Source: Plenodomus lindquistii (taxonomy: Eukaryota > Ascomycota > Dothideomycetes > Pleosporales > Leptosphaeriaceae). From it: 64,000 bases of DNA. Positions 28,501 to 41,612 of this stretch are shown piece after piece. The notes under the pieces are model-generated. The model worked only from the letters and a program-made list of their open reading frames with translations. It had not been told where the DNA came from and made no database searches. Within the stretch, counting starts at the first letter, position 1; every line of letters starts with the position of its first letter. Location: NCBI GenBank assembly GCA_025504975.1, contig JANUWI010000005.1, forward strand, positions 1,550,001-1,614,000. The letters are read 5' to 3'. A program made the position numbers and the translations under genes.

Positions 28501-31500
28501 TTTTTATAGTTCTCTCTAGAGATTATTTATTATATTATAAATACTAATACTATTAGAATATAAGTAGTGCCTAGCTAAAATATAGGCTATAAAAGTTATA
28601 CTATTTATACTATAGCTAGTATACTTACTAAAAAGTAGCGTGTCTATAGTATATACTACTAGACTTAGAAAGCTAGTAGAGCTCTACTATATACTATACT
28701 CTAATACGCTATTAGTACTAATACTAGTAGGTATTTAATTTATTTTTTTTATAGTTAATAGGCCTATCTATCTCTATACTAATAAATATCTCTACTATAG
28801 TATTACTTTTATAGTAGTTATTCTACATACTAATATTTTTTTTATATTAGCTATATTACTAGAGCGTACGTCTAAATTATCTAGTAGTCTATTTAATAAG
28901 TAATATTATATAGTTAGAGCTATAGTATATAAAATACTAGTTTTATCTATTTTACCTCTAGTTATTATCTAAGTTTAGGCTAGTACTAGAGCCTAGTATT
29001 TAATAATAGAGAAAAGTAAAAGTATAGCCTAGATATAGTTAGATTATATACTAGTACTATTACTAAATACTATATTTATATTAAATATCTATACTATACT
29101 AAAGGTCTAGGTGCCTATAGTAGCTATATTTATATCTAGTAGTTAAACTATTATAGTAGTAGCCTATTTAAATAATTTCTTATAGCTTTATAAAATAAAA
29201 TTAAAAGCTATAGGCCTATTATAAAAAACTACTCTAACTAGTATAGAGTTAATATTATAGAGTTAATATAGTATATAAGTAGCTACGCTATTAGTAAAAG
29301 TAAAAATTATAGTAATTTTTACTTTTTTTATATTATAGCTACTATTATATTTATCTATAGAAGTATTATTTTAATAGTTTAGTAATATAATATATTTTAT
29401 TTCTAACTATCTATTTATTACGCTTTTAGCGCTATTTACTATACTACTATTTTATCTATTATAGTATTAAACTTATTTTCTAGAAATACAGCTACTTTAT
29501 AGGTTATTTTATTTTTAGTATTTTACGCTAATATAGTCTAGACTAGTAGAACTTCTACTTTACTTTTACTTTTATTCTATAAAGCTATAAATAGCTTTTT
29601 TTTTAGTATAATTAGTAGAAACTTTTTTATTTTATTATATAAACTATTCTAGCTAGCTAGCGTAACTATTAGAGCTTATTAAATTATAGTAAAATTTTAG
29701 AAAAGTACTTTAAAAAGTATATTACTAAATAGCTAAAAATTTAAAAAAAATTAAGTAGTATTAAAATATTTAATTATAGTTTTATTTAAAGCTTCTATAT
29801 TTATACTATATAATTTATTACTACTATTCTATACTGCGTAAAACTATTTCTTTTTAGTATAAATAGCTAACTAGTTTTACTAATATATTCTACGCTAGTT
29901 TAGTACTACTATATACTTTAGATTTTATAGTTTAGAGAATTTAGTAGTTAAAGTTAGTATGTTCTATATAGTAGCCTATATAGTATTTAAAGCTTTTAGC
30001 TTTAATAGTTCTTTTTTAACATTTTTAGTAAAATTACTACATTTTTATAAAAAAAGTACTAACTAGCTTAGGCTAGTGTAATTAGAAGCGTGTAACTAGC
30101 TATACTAGTAAATAGCGCTATAGTTTAAAATAGCTAGTAAAACTTAGTATTATCTACTTTAATTAAAAAAATAGATATATCTAGGTTATATTAGGTTAAT
30201 ACTATTTAAAAGGTATTCTAGTAAAGAGTTAATATAAGTACTAGTAATTAAAATATTATAACTTTTTTTATTAGAGACTAGAGCTATACTACTTTATAGT
30301 TTTCTACTATTATATTATTTATAGTTAGCTATACTTTATAAATTTTTAGAATATAAAGTAAATTTTTATTACTAATAAATATAATAGAGGGCGCCTATAG
30401 CAGAGCTTCTAGTAAAAAGTTTTTTTTATAAAAATTCTTTTATTATTACTATTTAGTCTAGAATAATAAAGCTTTATTTAGAGAAAATAAGTTTTTAAAA
30501 TAGCTATAAAGTCTATTTACTAAAAACTTACTATAGAGCTAGTGTATTTTAAGCAGCGCTATAACTTTATAAAAGTTTTTAATTACTTTTTTAAACTATT
30601 ATTTAGCGCCTAGGCAGTTAATACTAAAGTTCTAGTAGTAAAAGTATCTAAGTTTTTTACTATATTTATTATTTAGCTTTCTAACCTTTACTAGTTACTC
30701 TACTAATAGTAGAGAGTAAAAAGCTATAATAGTTTAAATTATATTTAAGCTTTTTTTAAAAACTACCTAGTAATAGTTAATATTAGTACTTATAAAAGTA
30801 GCTAAATAGTAAGTAATAATAGCTACGTTTTCTAGTATTTTAGGTAGGTTATACTAGGCGTTAATAGTAAAAATAAAAAAAGCTTAGTTCTTTACTATAT
30901 TTATAGTCTAGAGGCTAGGTAGATATTACTAAGCTACTAATATACTCTAGTTAATAAAATATACTAATTTACTTTAGTAGTAGTATAGGTATATAGTAGT
31001 AGTAAAAGTATAGTATTAGAAATAATAGTATTTTATATATAAATAGTATAGAGGTGTTTATTCTACTTTTAAATTTACTATATTATATAGCTAATACTAT
31101 ATTATATACTAATAAATAGAATATACGCTATAAAAAAACTATATTAGTATAACTAGAAAATAGTAATAATACGCTATATTGGCTTCTACTAGAAAAGTTA
31201 TACTATAACTACTATACTTATTTAGTATATAGTAGCTAGTATTTACTATAGTAATAAATAGTAGTATAGGTATCTCTAACATTTAAAGTTTATAGTAGTA
31301 TATAATAGTTTAATTTAATATATAAATAAAATATTAAGCTACTATAATATAGTATACCTAGTATATAAAATATTTAGCGCTAGTATATACTAATATACGC
31401 GTTATATTATATTAAAAGTATAAAAAAGTAAGCTCTAGTAAGCGTATATTTTTTAAAGTTAATTTAGTATATAGTATACTTAAATAACTATATACTAAAT

Positions 31501-31667
31501 AGACTGTATAAAGTATATAAAAAGCTTAAATATATTAGCTAGAAGCTATACTATTACTATTTAAAAAGAATTATAAATATAATATTTATATTATTCTTTT
31601 ATAAAAGCCTTTTCTAGTAGTGCTAAAAAAATATAGAGCATAATTATAATAAGCTTTAGCTACTAAT

Positions 31668-31813
31668 TAATACATAAAAACTAGAGTAAAAAGTATAAAG
31701 TAGTAGTTATATATCTATTTAGTAGTAGTTTAAAATCTAAGCTATAAAAAGGTTCTAGTTTATATAGTTATACTAAGCTTTTTACTAGTTAGCGTGCGTG
31801 TAACGCTATATTA
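31668..31813. repeat. LTR-like direct repeat, right copy
   Basis: 146 bp, starting TAATACATAAAA and ending CGCTATATTA, partner of 10065-10210. The target duplication TTAAA follows at 31814-31818. Confidence 0.82.
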
Positions 31814-31818
31814 TTAAA

Positions 31819-31964
31819 AATAGAATAGATAAATTCTAATTAGCTTTTAGTTTAAATTAATATTATATTATATTATTAAAGTATATTATATAGAGTATAG
31901 TATTTATAATACTAAAGAAAAGTAGCTAGCTTAGTAGTATAGCTAGTTTAGTAGTAGAATACAT
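31819..31964 (+). mobile_element. Relic transposon A, right segment
   Basis: The last 146 bp of copy A, matching the 3' end of copy B. It ends with the inverted terminal repeat (TAGTAGTAGAATACAT) and the target TA at 31965-31966. It is separated from the left segment by the LTR-bounded insertion with its TTAAA duplication at 31814-31818. Confidence 0.85.
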
Positions 31965-31966
31965 TA

Positions 31967-32881
31967 GCTATAAAAGCTATTTTAACTAAAAGTTTAAAAA
32001 CTACTATATAGAGAATAAAATTCTAATACCCTATATACATTTCTATTTATTCTATATTCTCTAGCTATTTAATATAGTATATTTTTTACTATTAAAGTAT
32101 AAATACTTCTAGCGCGTATAAAACTTAGCACGCTAATACATTTTCTATATTAATAAAAATAGCTTTTTTCTAGCTTATAAAAATATATTTTTTAATGTAT
32201 TTATAGTTAATAACTATTAAAAAGCTTTTGAAGTATTAGAGCTAGTCTCTACTAATATATAGATAGTATTAGATTACTTTAAAGTATAGTTATATACTCT
32301 ATTTTAACCCTCTTTTCTAGTAAACCTATAATAATTAAAAACTTTAAATAATACTTATAAATTTAAGTTTTAGTTAAAGTTTATATATAAGTTTTTTATT
32401 TAGTTACTTTTAACTATATAAACTAGCTTTTTATAGTTTATAAAAAAAGCTAAACTAATACTATACTAAAACCCTTTTTTTTAAACCTATAACTATAAAT
32501 TTAAAAAGTAATTAGTAGAAATAATAAAAAAAAAAGTATAAAAAAAAAATCTAGTAAAAAAGTACTTTTAAGTATAGTACTAGATTATAGACTACTATAG
32601 CTTTAACTATAGTGTTTACTCTATTAAAATATATATATAGTAGTAGTAGTTAAATACCTATTTAACTAGATATCTAATACTATAGTAATTAAAAAAAAAC
32701 TTAGTATAATGCTTATATATACTAAAAAAGTTTAGAAAGTACTTTTAAATCTAATATAAGCTCTATAGTAATAGAGTCTAATATTAATAGTAATAATAAT
32801 AATAATTAAAGATATAGTATTTATAATACTAAGCTATTTTAACTAGCTTTCTAGATTAACTAGCTTACTAGTAGAATATAT
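31967..32881 (-). mobile_element. Relic transposon X, right segment
   Basis: Right half of element X, continuing from 8363 after removal of copy A and its contents. It starts GCTATAAAAGC, the same sequence that follows TTTTAAATA in the uninterrupted copy C. It ends GTAGAATATAT and is followed by the target TA at 32882-32883. The end is the inverted counterpart of the terminus at 7437. Degenerate, no open frame. Confidence 0.82.
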
Positions 32882-35518
32882 TAGATATATTTAAATAGTT
32901 TTTTAAATATACTTTATATTAATTTATTTATTATAGTAGTAGCGTTTTATAGTTACTAGTTTAAACTTTTATTAGTTTTTTTTACTACTTTTAATACTAG
33001 CCTGTATTTAATTAATCTTTAGATTTTTTTAATTAGTAGTAGTTATACTATAATACTAGAATACTAAACTATTTAAAGTAGCTTTAATAAAAATATAATT
33101 AGATATAGCAGCTATATTTATAATAGAAACTAATCTAAAAATTAGTTAGTAGTTTTTTTTATTTTCTAAATTTTCTTTAGTAGTATAAATAGTATTTATT
33201 TATAATAAATAGTTTTTATCTAGCTTTTTTTTACTATAAATATTCTAAAAGAGCTTTTTATATATTTTAAGTATATTTCTAATAAAAGTGTCTACTAGTA
33301 TTAATATAGTAGTAGAGAGAATTAACGTAATAACTTTATTAGTAGTTAGTAGAATTTTTTTTATAAACTAAACTTTTTTTAGAACTAGTATTTTTTTAGT
33401 AAAAGTTTTTTCTTATATACTATTAATTATTTTAATATCTATAAACTAAACTTATTTTGCTTTTTATAGTTTATTTCTATCTATAATAAAGTTTTAGTAG
33501 CCTTTTAGTTAAATAGGCTAGTTTTTTTTAGCTTTTTTAAAAATAACTTTTAGTACTATACAATTTAAATCTAGCTTTAATTTATATACTTTTAAATTTT
33601 TAAATACGCGTTAATTAATAGTTTTTAAAATAATTTATTTTTATTTAATTTAGGCTGCTTAAATTATATAAAAATTATTATTTTTTATAATTACTAAATA
33701 AAAAGCGTGCTAGAATACCTAGTAATTTTCTACTAAAATAAATTCTAAATCTATATTAGAGTTTATATTAATAACTATAGAGTTATTCTAAATAGTAACT
33801 AGTAGTAATAGATTTTTAAACTAGAATACTTAAACTATAAATAGACTAAAATTCTACTTAATTTATATTTATCTAATATAGGCTATAATAGTTTTAAGCT
33901 ATTTCTAGTTACCTAGACTAGTTACTTAGCTTTATAGCTTATTAAAAATACTCTAGAAAAATATTTAGTTTTTATTCTAGTAATACTAATCTTTTCTAGT
34001 TAATTAATTAATTAATAGGTACTTAGCTTTACTATATTTTTAGTTATAATAAATAAAGTATATAAAAAGTAATTATAGAAGCTAGTTATAAAAAGTACTC
34101 TAGGTGTACTAGTTTAAAGGCTTTTAAAATGCGTTTAGTTACTAGAAATAGTTCTAGTATAGCTTATTCTAAATTTATATCTTTATAAAACGTTTACTAG
34201 CAATCTTTTTAATATAAATACTAATTTAATAGTTAATAAAATCCTTAGATTCTTCTAGTATTTATTAAACTAAAATAAAGTTAGCTTTACTAAGTTATAA
34301 CTAGAAAAATTAATTTAAAAGTATATAAACTTTACTTTAACTAGCTAGTACCTTTAGATAAAACTAAGTAATTTAATAAATTTTTAGCGCCTAAATATTT
34401 CTTAGGTATTATAAAGTAGACTAGCTAAATAGAAATAGTTTAGTTTTAGCTATATTCTAAATATTAAACTAGTAATCAGAACTAAATTTCTTTATTATTT
34501 TAGTTAAGTTTAACTTTTTTACTTGTTTTTAATTTTAATTTAGACTACTAGGTAACTACTAATCTTTCTAAAGCTAAAGTTCTAAAAGCGCTGTATAAAG
34601 AAATTAAACTTCTAAAAAACTTTTATAGTCTAATAAATAGGTAGTTTTCTAATATAATAGTATTTTTTTTTATTTTTTTTAATCCCTTTTAATATAATAC
34701 ACCTTTTAATTTTAATTTAAAAGTTTTTAAATACTTTTTAATATTTAGTTTAGACTTTAACTAATAATTATATAATAACTACTCTAGATAAACTATACTT
34801 GTTTTTTATTAGACTATATTATTACTTCTAAATTATTAATAAAAGGTTATTTATAGTAATATCTAGTTAGAGTTCTCTAGTACATTCTAATAGTTTATTA
34901 AATAGTAAATACTTTACTTCTAGCGCTTATTATAATAAATAATTACTTTTTAGACTTTTTTAAATTCTAAAAAGCTATAATAAAGCGTAACTTTTTTATA
35001 TTTTTTAAAAAGTACTATAATATTATAGCTATTAAAGCTTAGAAAGTATTTAGAAAGAAAAAAAGCCTAAATAAGCTTTAACTACTTTTATAAAAGTATT
35101 TAAATTACTTTAGCTATTATTCCTACTACTAGATTTAATAAGTATTTAGTAAACTATAGCTAAAGCTTTTTTAGAAAAAGTTAGTATAACTTATTTTTAC
35201 TATTTATTAGATTTTATTTTTTTAGCTTTTTTAGTTTTAGATAATTACTAGACAGGCTTTAGAATTCTAGAAGTATTAGAAACTATTTAAAAATAGTAAT
35301 TTTACTGTTACTAGTATTTATTATTAGCGTATTAGATTTCTAAATTAATTCTAGTTCTAGAGAAACTACTACTAATTTAATATCTATTTTTAAAATTAGT
35401 TTCTAATTAGCTATTATAGAAATAAAGTATTAGAAAAATAGATAAAGTACTATTACTTATAAAAAAAATAAGAAATATATTCTTTATAGCTTTAAAAAAA
35501 ATTAGAATATAAATAGTA

Positions 35519-37362
35519 ATGTATTCTACTACTAAGCTAGCTATACTACTAAGCTAGCTACTTTTTTTTAGTATTATAAATACTATATTTTTAATTATTA
35601 TTATTATTACTACTAATATCTAACTCTACTACTATAGAGCTTATATCTAATTTAGAAGTACTTTTTAAACTTTTCTAGTATATATAAGTGTTATACCTAG
35701 TCTTTTTATAATTACTATAGTATTAAATACCTAGTTAAATAGGTATTTAACTACTACTACTATATACACGTTTTAATAGATTAGGCGCTATAGTTAAAGT
35801 AGTAGTAGCCTATAATCTAGTACTATATTTAAAAGTATTTTTTTACTAGATTTTTTTTTATACTTTTTTTTTTATTATTATTTCTACTAATTACTTTTTA
35901 ACTTTATAAATATAGGCTTAAAAAAGAGTATTTTAGTATAGTATTAGTTTAGCTTTTTTTATAAACTATAAAAAGCTAGCTTATATAGTAATAAGTAACT
36001 AAATAAAAAATTTATATATAAACTTTAACTAAAACCTAAATTTATAAGTATTATTTAGAGTTTTAGATTACTATAGATTTACTAGTAAAAAGGGTTAAAA
36101 TAGAGTATATATTTAAAAATTAATATAATCTAATATTATCTACGCGTTAGTAGAGACTAGCTCTAATACTTTAAAAGCCTTTTAATAGTTATTAACTATA
36201 AATATATTAAAAAACGCGTTTTTAAAAATAAAAAAAAAGCTTTTTTTATTAATATAAAAAACGCGTTAGCGTACTAAATTTTATACGCGCTAGAAGTATT
36301 TATACTTTAATAGTAAAAAATATACTATATTAAATAGCTAGAAGATATAGAATAAATAAAAAGGTATATAAAGTATTAGAATTTTATGTTCTATATAGTA
36401 GTTTTTAAACTTTTAGTTAAAGTAGCTTTTATAGCTATTTAAAACTAGTAACTAGTATATTTCTACCTTTTATACTTTTATATACACGTTAAAGTACTTT
36501 AACTACTCTAGTCTAAACGCATTATTTATTTAGCTATTTTTAGAGACTAATAGTTTCTAGTTATAAAGGATACTAGTTCTCTAATACTATATAGAAATAT
36601 ATATATATCTTTTATAAATAATAAAAAGTAAAGTTATATTCTCTAAAATATATATACTCTAGATAATAGTAACCTATTTATAATTACCTAGCTAAATAAA
36701 GTCTAGCTAATTATATTTTTTAAAGCCTATAATAATTTTTATAAACCTAATTATATTTATCTAGAAACTAGTTTTATTAAAGTTATAGACGTTATTATTC
36801 TAGATACTATACTTAGTTTTTATTTTATCTATAAATTTAAACTATATACTAATAATTTCTAGATTTTTCTACTTTATTTTTTATTTATTTTTTATTTAGT
36901 TAAAAGCTATTTTAAACTTACCTAAGCGCGTTATAAAGCGTTTAGCCTAGTATTTACTTACTAGTATTTTATTATATACTTTTAGTATTTTATTAGCTAT
37001 ATTTTCTACTTTATATAGCTAGAGCGTAAACTTTTATAAATTAAAATTAAAAATATATTAGATAATTATCTACTTTTTAGTAGTAGTAAATTTCTAGTAA
37101 TTAAATTAAATTTTAGCACGTAAAGTAATTCTATTAATCTAATTAGAGAGTTTTTAATAATTAACTTTAAAGGCTGCAGTAGCAGTCTATTAGCTTTTAA
37201 ATTAGCTAGTTTTAAAAGTAGAATAGATAAATTCTAATTAGCTTTTAGTTTAAATTAATATTGTATTATATTATTAGAGTATATTATATAGAGTATAGTA
37301 TTTATAATACTAAAGAAAAGTAGCTAGCTTAGTAGTATAGCTAGCTTAGTAGTAGAATATAT
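35519..37362 (+). mobile_element. Relic transposon B, full length (1844 bp), Tc1/mariner-like
   Basis: Complete, uninterrupted copy flanked by the target dinucleotide TA on both sides (35517-35518, 37363-37364). A 66-bp segment a few bases in from each end is a perfect inverted repeat. It contains TACTACTAAGCTAGC twice in tandem near the tip, the sort of repeat a transposase would bind. Comparing termini of all copies, the original tip was probably ACGTATTC, now read as ATGTATTC or ACATATTC or ATATATTC after RIP on either strand. The size and TA duplication fit fungal Tc1/mariner (Fot1/pogo-type) elements. No transposase frame survives, so the superfamily is inferred from structure. Confidence 0.85.
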
Positions 37363-37858
37363 TACTAAAAAATACAAAATAAATTATATTTCTTTTAATA
37401 AAGCTTTATATAATATATTTATACTAGTTTTTTTAACTATATTATAATTATTTTTCTAGCTCTAGTTTTTAATTACTACTCTATTCTAACTATTTTTTAA
37501 ATTTTATAGCTTAATTTTATTTTATTTATTACTAATCTATATATAGATTAATTTTATTATTACTAGCTAGAGTGTATATTTATATTACTATTATAATAGT
37601 TTTACTAATAAAAACTTATACTTTTTATTAATTTTCTAGAATATAAAAGCTTTAAAAATATACTAATATTTTTTTATTTACTACTTACTATATTACTAGT
37701 TACTAAACTTAGTTAACTACTTTTTTTACTACTCTCTAGATTTTTAAATTATAAAAGTAATAATTTAGGCACGTAATAGTTATTTATAGCTATTCTAAAA
37801 GTAAAAACTAATAGTTTTAATTACTTTTTAGTTACTTTTATAAAAAAAAACTAAGTTT

Positions 37859-38033
37859 TACTTTAGTATAGGTAGCTTAATACTAAATTAGTAAAAAGTA
37901 GATTATAAAATAACTAAGAAAAAAGTATCTACTATTTCTAATAGAATTTTAAATAGCTATTTATTAGTTCTACTCTATCTATATAACCTTTCTAAAAGCT
38001 ATTTAGACTTTTATACTATGTATTTCTACTATA
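37859..38033 (+). repeat. Dispersed repeat, copy 2 (LTR-like)
   Basis: Second copy of the repeat at 1145-1318, about 175 bp, in the same orientation. Flanking bases do not form a clear target duplication. It may be a solo LTR, or an end of a larger relic. Confidence 0.6.
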
Positions 38034-38963
38034 CTAGTATATAGACTTTTTAGTAACACTTTATAAAGTAGAACTATAGTTTTTAAAAAAAAACTATATT
38101 TATTCTATACTAAAAAATAAAAAATTATATTAATTTTCTATATTAATAATATTCTAATAATATTCTATAAAAGGTATTTAACTAAATATAAAGCTTTTTT
38201 AGAAGTAATTAAATAAATTTATATAATTAAAAATAAAAAAAAGTAAAGTAGTTTTTAAAAATAAAAATAATCTAGAACTAGAGTAATTAAATAATAATAT
38301 TTGTTTATACTAAGTATAGTAATAAAATAACTAAAAAGTTTAATTTTATAAGCTCTAAAGCTTTTTTTTATACTTTACTTTTAAATACAAAGCTTATAAA
38401 GTTAATAATAAAAGCTTTAAATAAATAGATAAAAAACTACTAAAAGTATATAGACTTAATTCTCTATATAACTATAATACTTTAACTTAATATAGCTTTT
38501 ATAGTATTAAAGCTTTTTTACTTTTTTACTAACTTTTTTAAAAAGTATTTAAAAGTAGTAGAGTAAATTATTATCTATTTATATAGAATAAAATATACAG
38601 CTATATAGTATAGTAGATATATAAATAAAAAGCTTATAATATATAGTTATACTTTTTTTATAAATAATCTAGAAATTTAATACTTTTTATTTAGTTATAT
38701 TATTTTACTTTTTAGTAGTTTAATAATATAAAAAGCTATAAAGTAGATAATAGTAATAATATTTATAATAGAACTAAAGCTTCTAATACTAGAATAAATA
38801 AATATAAAAGTAATAGCGTTTAGATAATTTTAAAAGAATTACTTCTTGATTTAGAAGTATACTAGTAAATTTTTTATAATAATTAGTAAATAATCTACTT
38901 AGTAGTAGAAAGTAATAGAAAAATTACTACTAAATTATACTATATTAATATCTAGAATATATA

Positions 38964-40804
38964 ATATATTCTACTACTAAGCTAGCTATACTACTAAGCT
39001 AGCTACTTTTCTTTAGTATTATAAATACTATACTCTATATAATATACTCTAATAATATAACGCAATATTAATTTAAACTAAAAGCTAATTAGAATTTACC
39101 TATTTTACTTTTATAACTAGCTAATTTAGAAGCTAATAAACTACTACTACAGCTTTTAAAGTTAATTATTAGAAATTTTTTAATTAAATTAATAGAACTA
39201 CTTTACACGCGAAAATTTAATCTAATTACTAGAAATTTACTAGTATTAAAAAGTAGATAATTATTTAATATATTTTTAACTTTAATTTATAAAAGTTTAT
39301 GCTTTAGCTATATAAAGTAGAAAATATAGTTTATAAAATACTAGAGGTATATAATAAAATACTAGTAAATAAATACTAGACTAAACGCTTTAGAATACGT
39401 TTTAATAAATTTAAAATAGCTTTTAACTAAATAAAAAATAGATAAAAAATAAAATAGAAAAATCTAGAGATTATTAGCGCGTAGTTTAAATTTATAGATA
39501 AAATAAAAGCTAAGTATAGTATCTAAAATAATAATATCTATAACTTTAATAAAACTAGCTTTTAAATAAATATAATTAGGTCTATAAAAATTATTATAAG
39601 CTTTAAAAAATATAATTAGCTAGATTTTATTTAGCTAAATAATTATAAATAAATTACTATTATCTAGAGTATATACGCTTTAGAGGATATAACTCTACTT
39701 TTTATTATTTATAAAAAATATATATATATTTCTATATAGTATTAGAGAACTAGTATTTTTTATAACTAGAAACTAGTAGTTTCTAAAAATAGCTAGATAA
39801 ATAATATATTTAAACTAGAGTAGTTAAAGTATTTTAACGTGTATATAAAGGTATAAAAAGTAGAGATATACTAGTTACTAATTTTAAATAGCTATAAAAA
39901 CTATTTAAACTAAAAATTTAAAAACTACTATATAGAGAATAAAATTCTAATATTTTATATATTTATTTATTTATTTTATATTCTCTAGCTATTTAATATA
40001 GTATATTTTCTACTATTAAAGTATAAATATTTCTAGTATATATAAAATTTAGCATACTAATATATTTTTTATATTAATAAAAAAAGCTTTTTTTTAGCTT
40101 TTAAAAACGCGTTTTTTAATATATTTATAGTTAATAACTATTAAAAAACTTTTAAAGTTATAAAGCTAGTCGCTACTAATATATAAATAGTACTAGATTA
40201 TATTAATTTCTAAATATATACTTTACTTTAACCCTCTTTACTAGTAAATTTATAGTAATTTAAAACTTTAAATAATATTTATAAATTTAGATTTTAGTTT
40301 AAACTTATATATAAATTTTTTATTTAATTATTTATTACTTTATAAACTAGTTTTTTATAGTTTATAAAAAAAGCTAAACTAATACTATACTAAAATACTT
40401 TTTTTTAAACCTATATTTATAAAATTAAAAAATAATTAGTAAAAATAATAAAAAAAAAAGGATAAAAAAATATTTAGTAAAAAAAAAATTTTAAATATAG
40501 TACTAGATTATAAGCTACTATTACTTTAACTATAGCGTCTAATCTATTAAAATATATATATAGTAGTAGTAGTTAAATATCTATTTAACTAGGTATTTAA
40601 TACTATAGTAATTATAAAAAAACTAGGTATAATATTTATACATACTAGAAAAATTTAGAAAGTACTTCTAAATTAGATATAAACTTTATAGTAGTAGAGT
40701 TAGATATTAGTAGTAATAATAATAATAATTAAAAATATAGTATTTATAATACTAAAAAAAAGTAGCTAGCTTAGTAGTATAGCTAGTTTAGTAGTAGAAT
40801 ACAT
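38964..40804 (-). mobile_element. Relic transposon C, full length (1841 bp), inverted
   Basis: Complete copy in the opposite orientation to B, flanked by TA (38962-38963 and 40805-40806). The left tip is ATATATTCTACTACTAAGC and the right tip ends GTAGAATACAT. It shares the 66-bp-class terminal repeats and the body of B. It serves as the empty-site reference that shows where X was split by A. RIP-degenerate with no open frame. Confidence 0.85.
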
Positions 40805-41205
40805 TATAGCTTTAGATATAGAATTTAAAGTAGTTAGAAATAAATATATAAAATAGAATAGTAAAGTTTTATAGAGTTTTATTATTATTATAGTATATAT
40901 ATTTATATACTAAAATTAGTTTATTACTATTAAAACTTTTAGTATAATATTACTAGCGTAATTTCTAATTAACTATTTAGTTTAAATAAAAAGTATATTA
41001 TAAAGTATATATACTAAATTTATATTTAGAGTATAGTTATATATAGTACGCTTTATAAAGTATTTATATAAATAAAGTAGAATATATTTTAACTAAAATT
41101 TTATTTATAAATAGTACGCTTTTTTAAGCATTTTCTATATAGTAATCTATTTTCTAATTACTTTTAAATTTACTCTCTATAATATTTATAGTACTAATAA
41201 AAACT

Positions 41206-41252
41206 ATTACTTTTAGTTAATTATTACTTTTAGTTAATTATTACTTTTAGTA
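41206..41252 (+). repeat. Short tandem repeat, ~18-bp unit
   Basis: The unit TTACTTTTAGTTAATTA recurs about two and a half times in a row within the degenerate block. No function is suggested. Confidence 0.7.
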
Positions 41253-41463
41253 ATAGAATATATTAATTAGAAAATAAAAATTCTATATATTAAAATTAAA
41301 AATATATTAGATAATTATTAATTTTTTAGTAATAGTAAATTCTTTAGTACCTAGTTAAATTTATAAAAATAATATTAATTCTCTAATTTATTTAAAATTT
41401 TTATAGTAACTATTTTTAAAAGTATTAGTAGTATACTAATAGCTTTTAAATAAACTTTTAGTT

Positions 41464-41552
41464 TAAACTAATATTATATTATATTATATTTTATTATATT
41501 TTATTATATTATATTATATTATATTCTATTCTATTATATTATATTATATTAG
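41464..41552. repeat. (TATTA)n-type microsatellite
   Basis: An imperfect run of ATTAT/TATTT pentamers fills about 90 bp. It lies inside relic E where copy B has a short unexpanded segment, so it expanded after E inserted. Confidence 0.8.
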
Positions 41553-41612
41553 TTTTAAATATAAATTATAGTATTTCTAATACTAAAAAAAACTATTAGG
41601 TATACTAAAGTA

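Larger units (their letters stand above)
10065..31813. mobile_element. Large LTR-bounded relic, 21.7 kb
   Basis: Two 146-bp direct repeats (10065-10210 and 31668-31813) bound this 21,749-bp segment. A 5-bp target duplication TTAAA lies just outside (10060-10064 and 31814-31818). The empty site can be read in copy B of the host transposon. The repeats begin and end with TA, which RIP would produce from the usual TG...CA of LTRs. The interior is fully degenerate: I cannot read gag, reverse transcriptase or integrase, nor a convincing primer site or polypurine tract. At this size it is either a giant LTR element or, more likely, an LTR retrotransposon holding further nested insertions I could not resolve. 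Confidence 0.78.
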
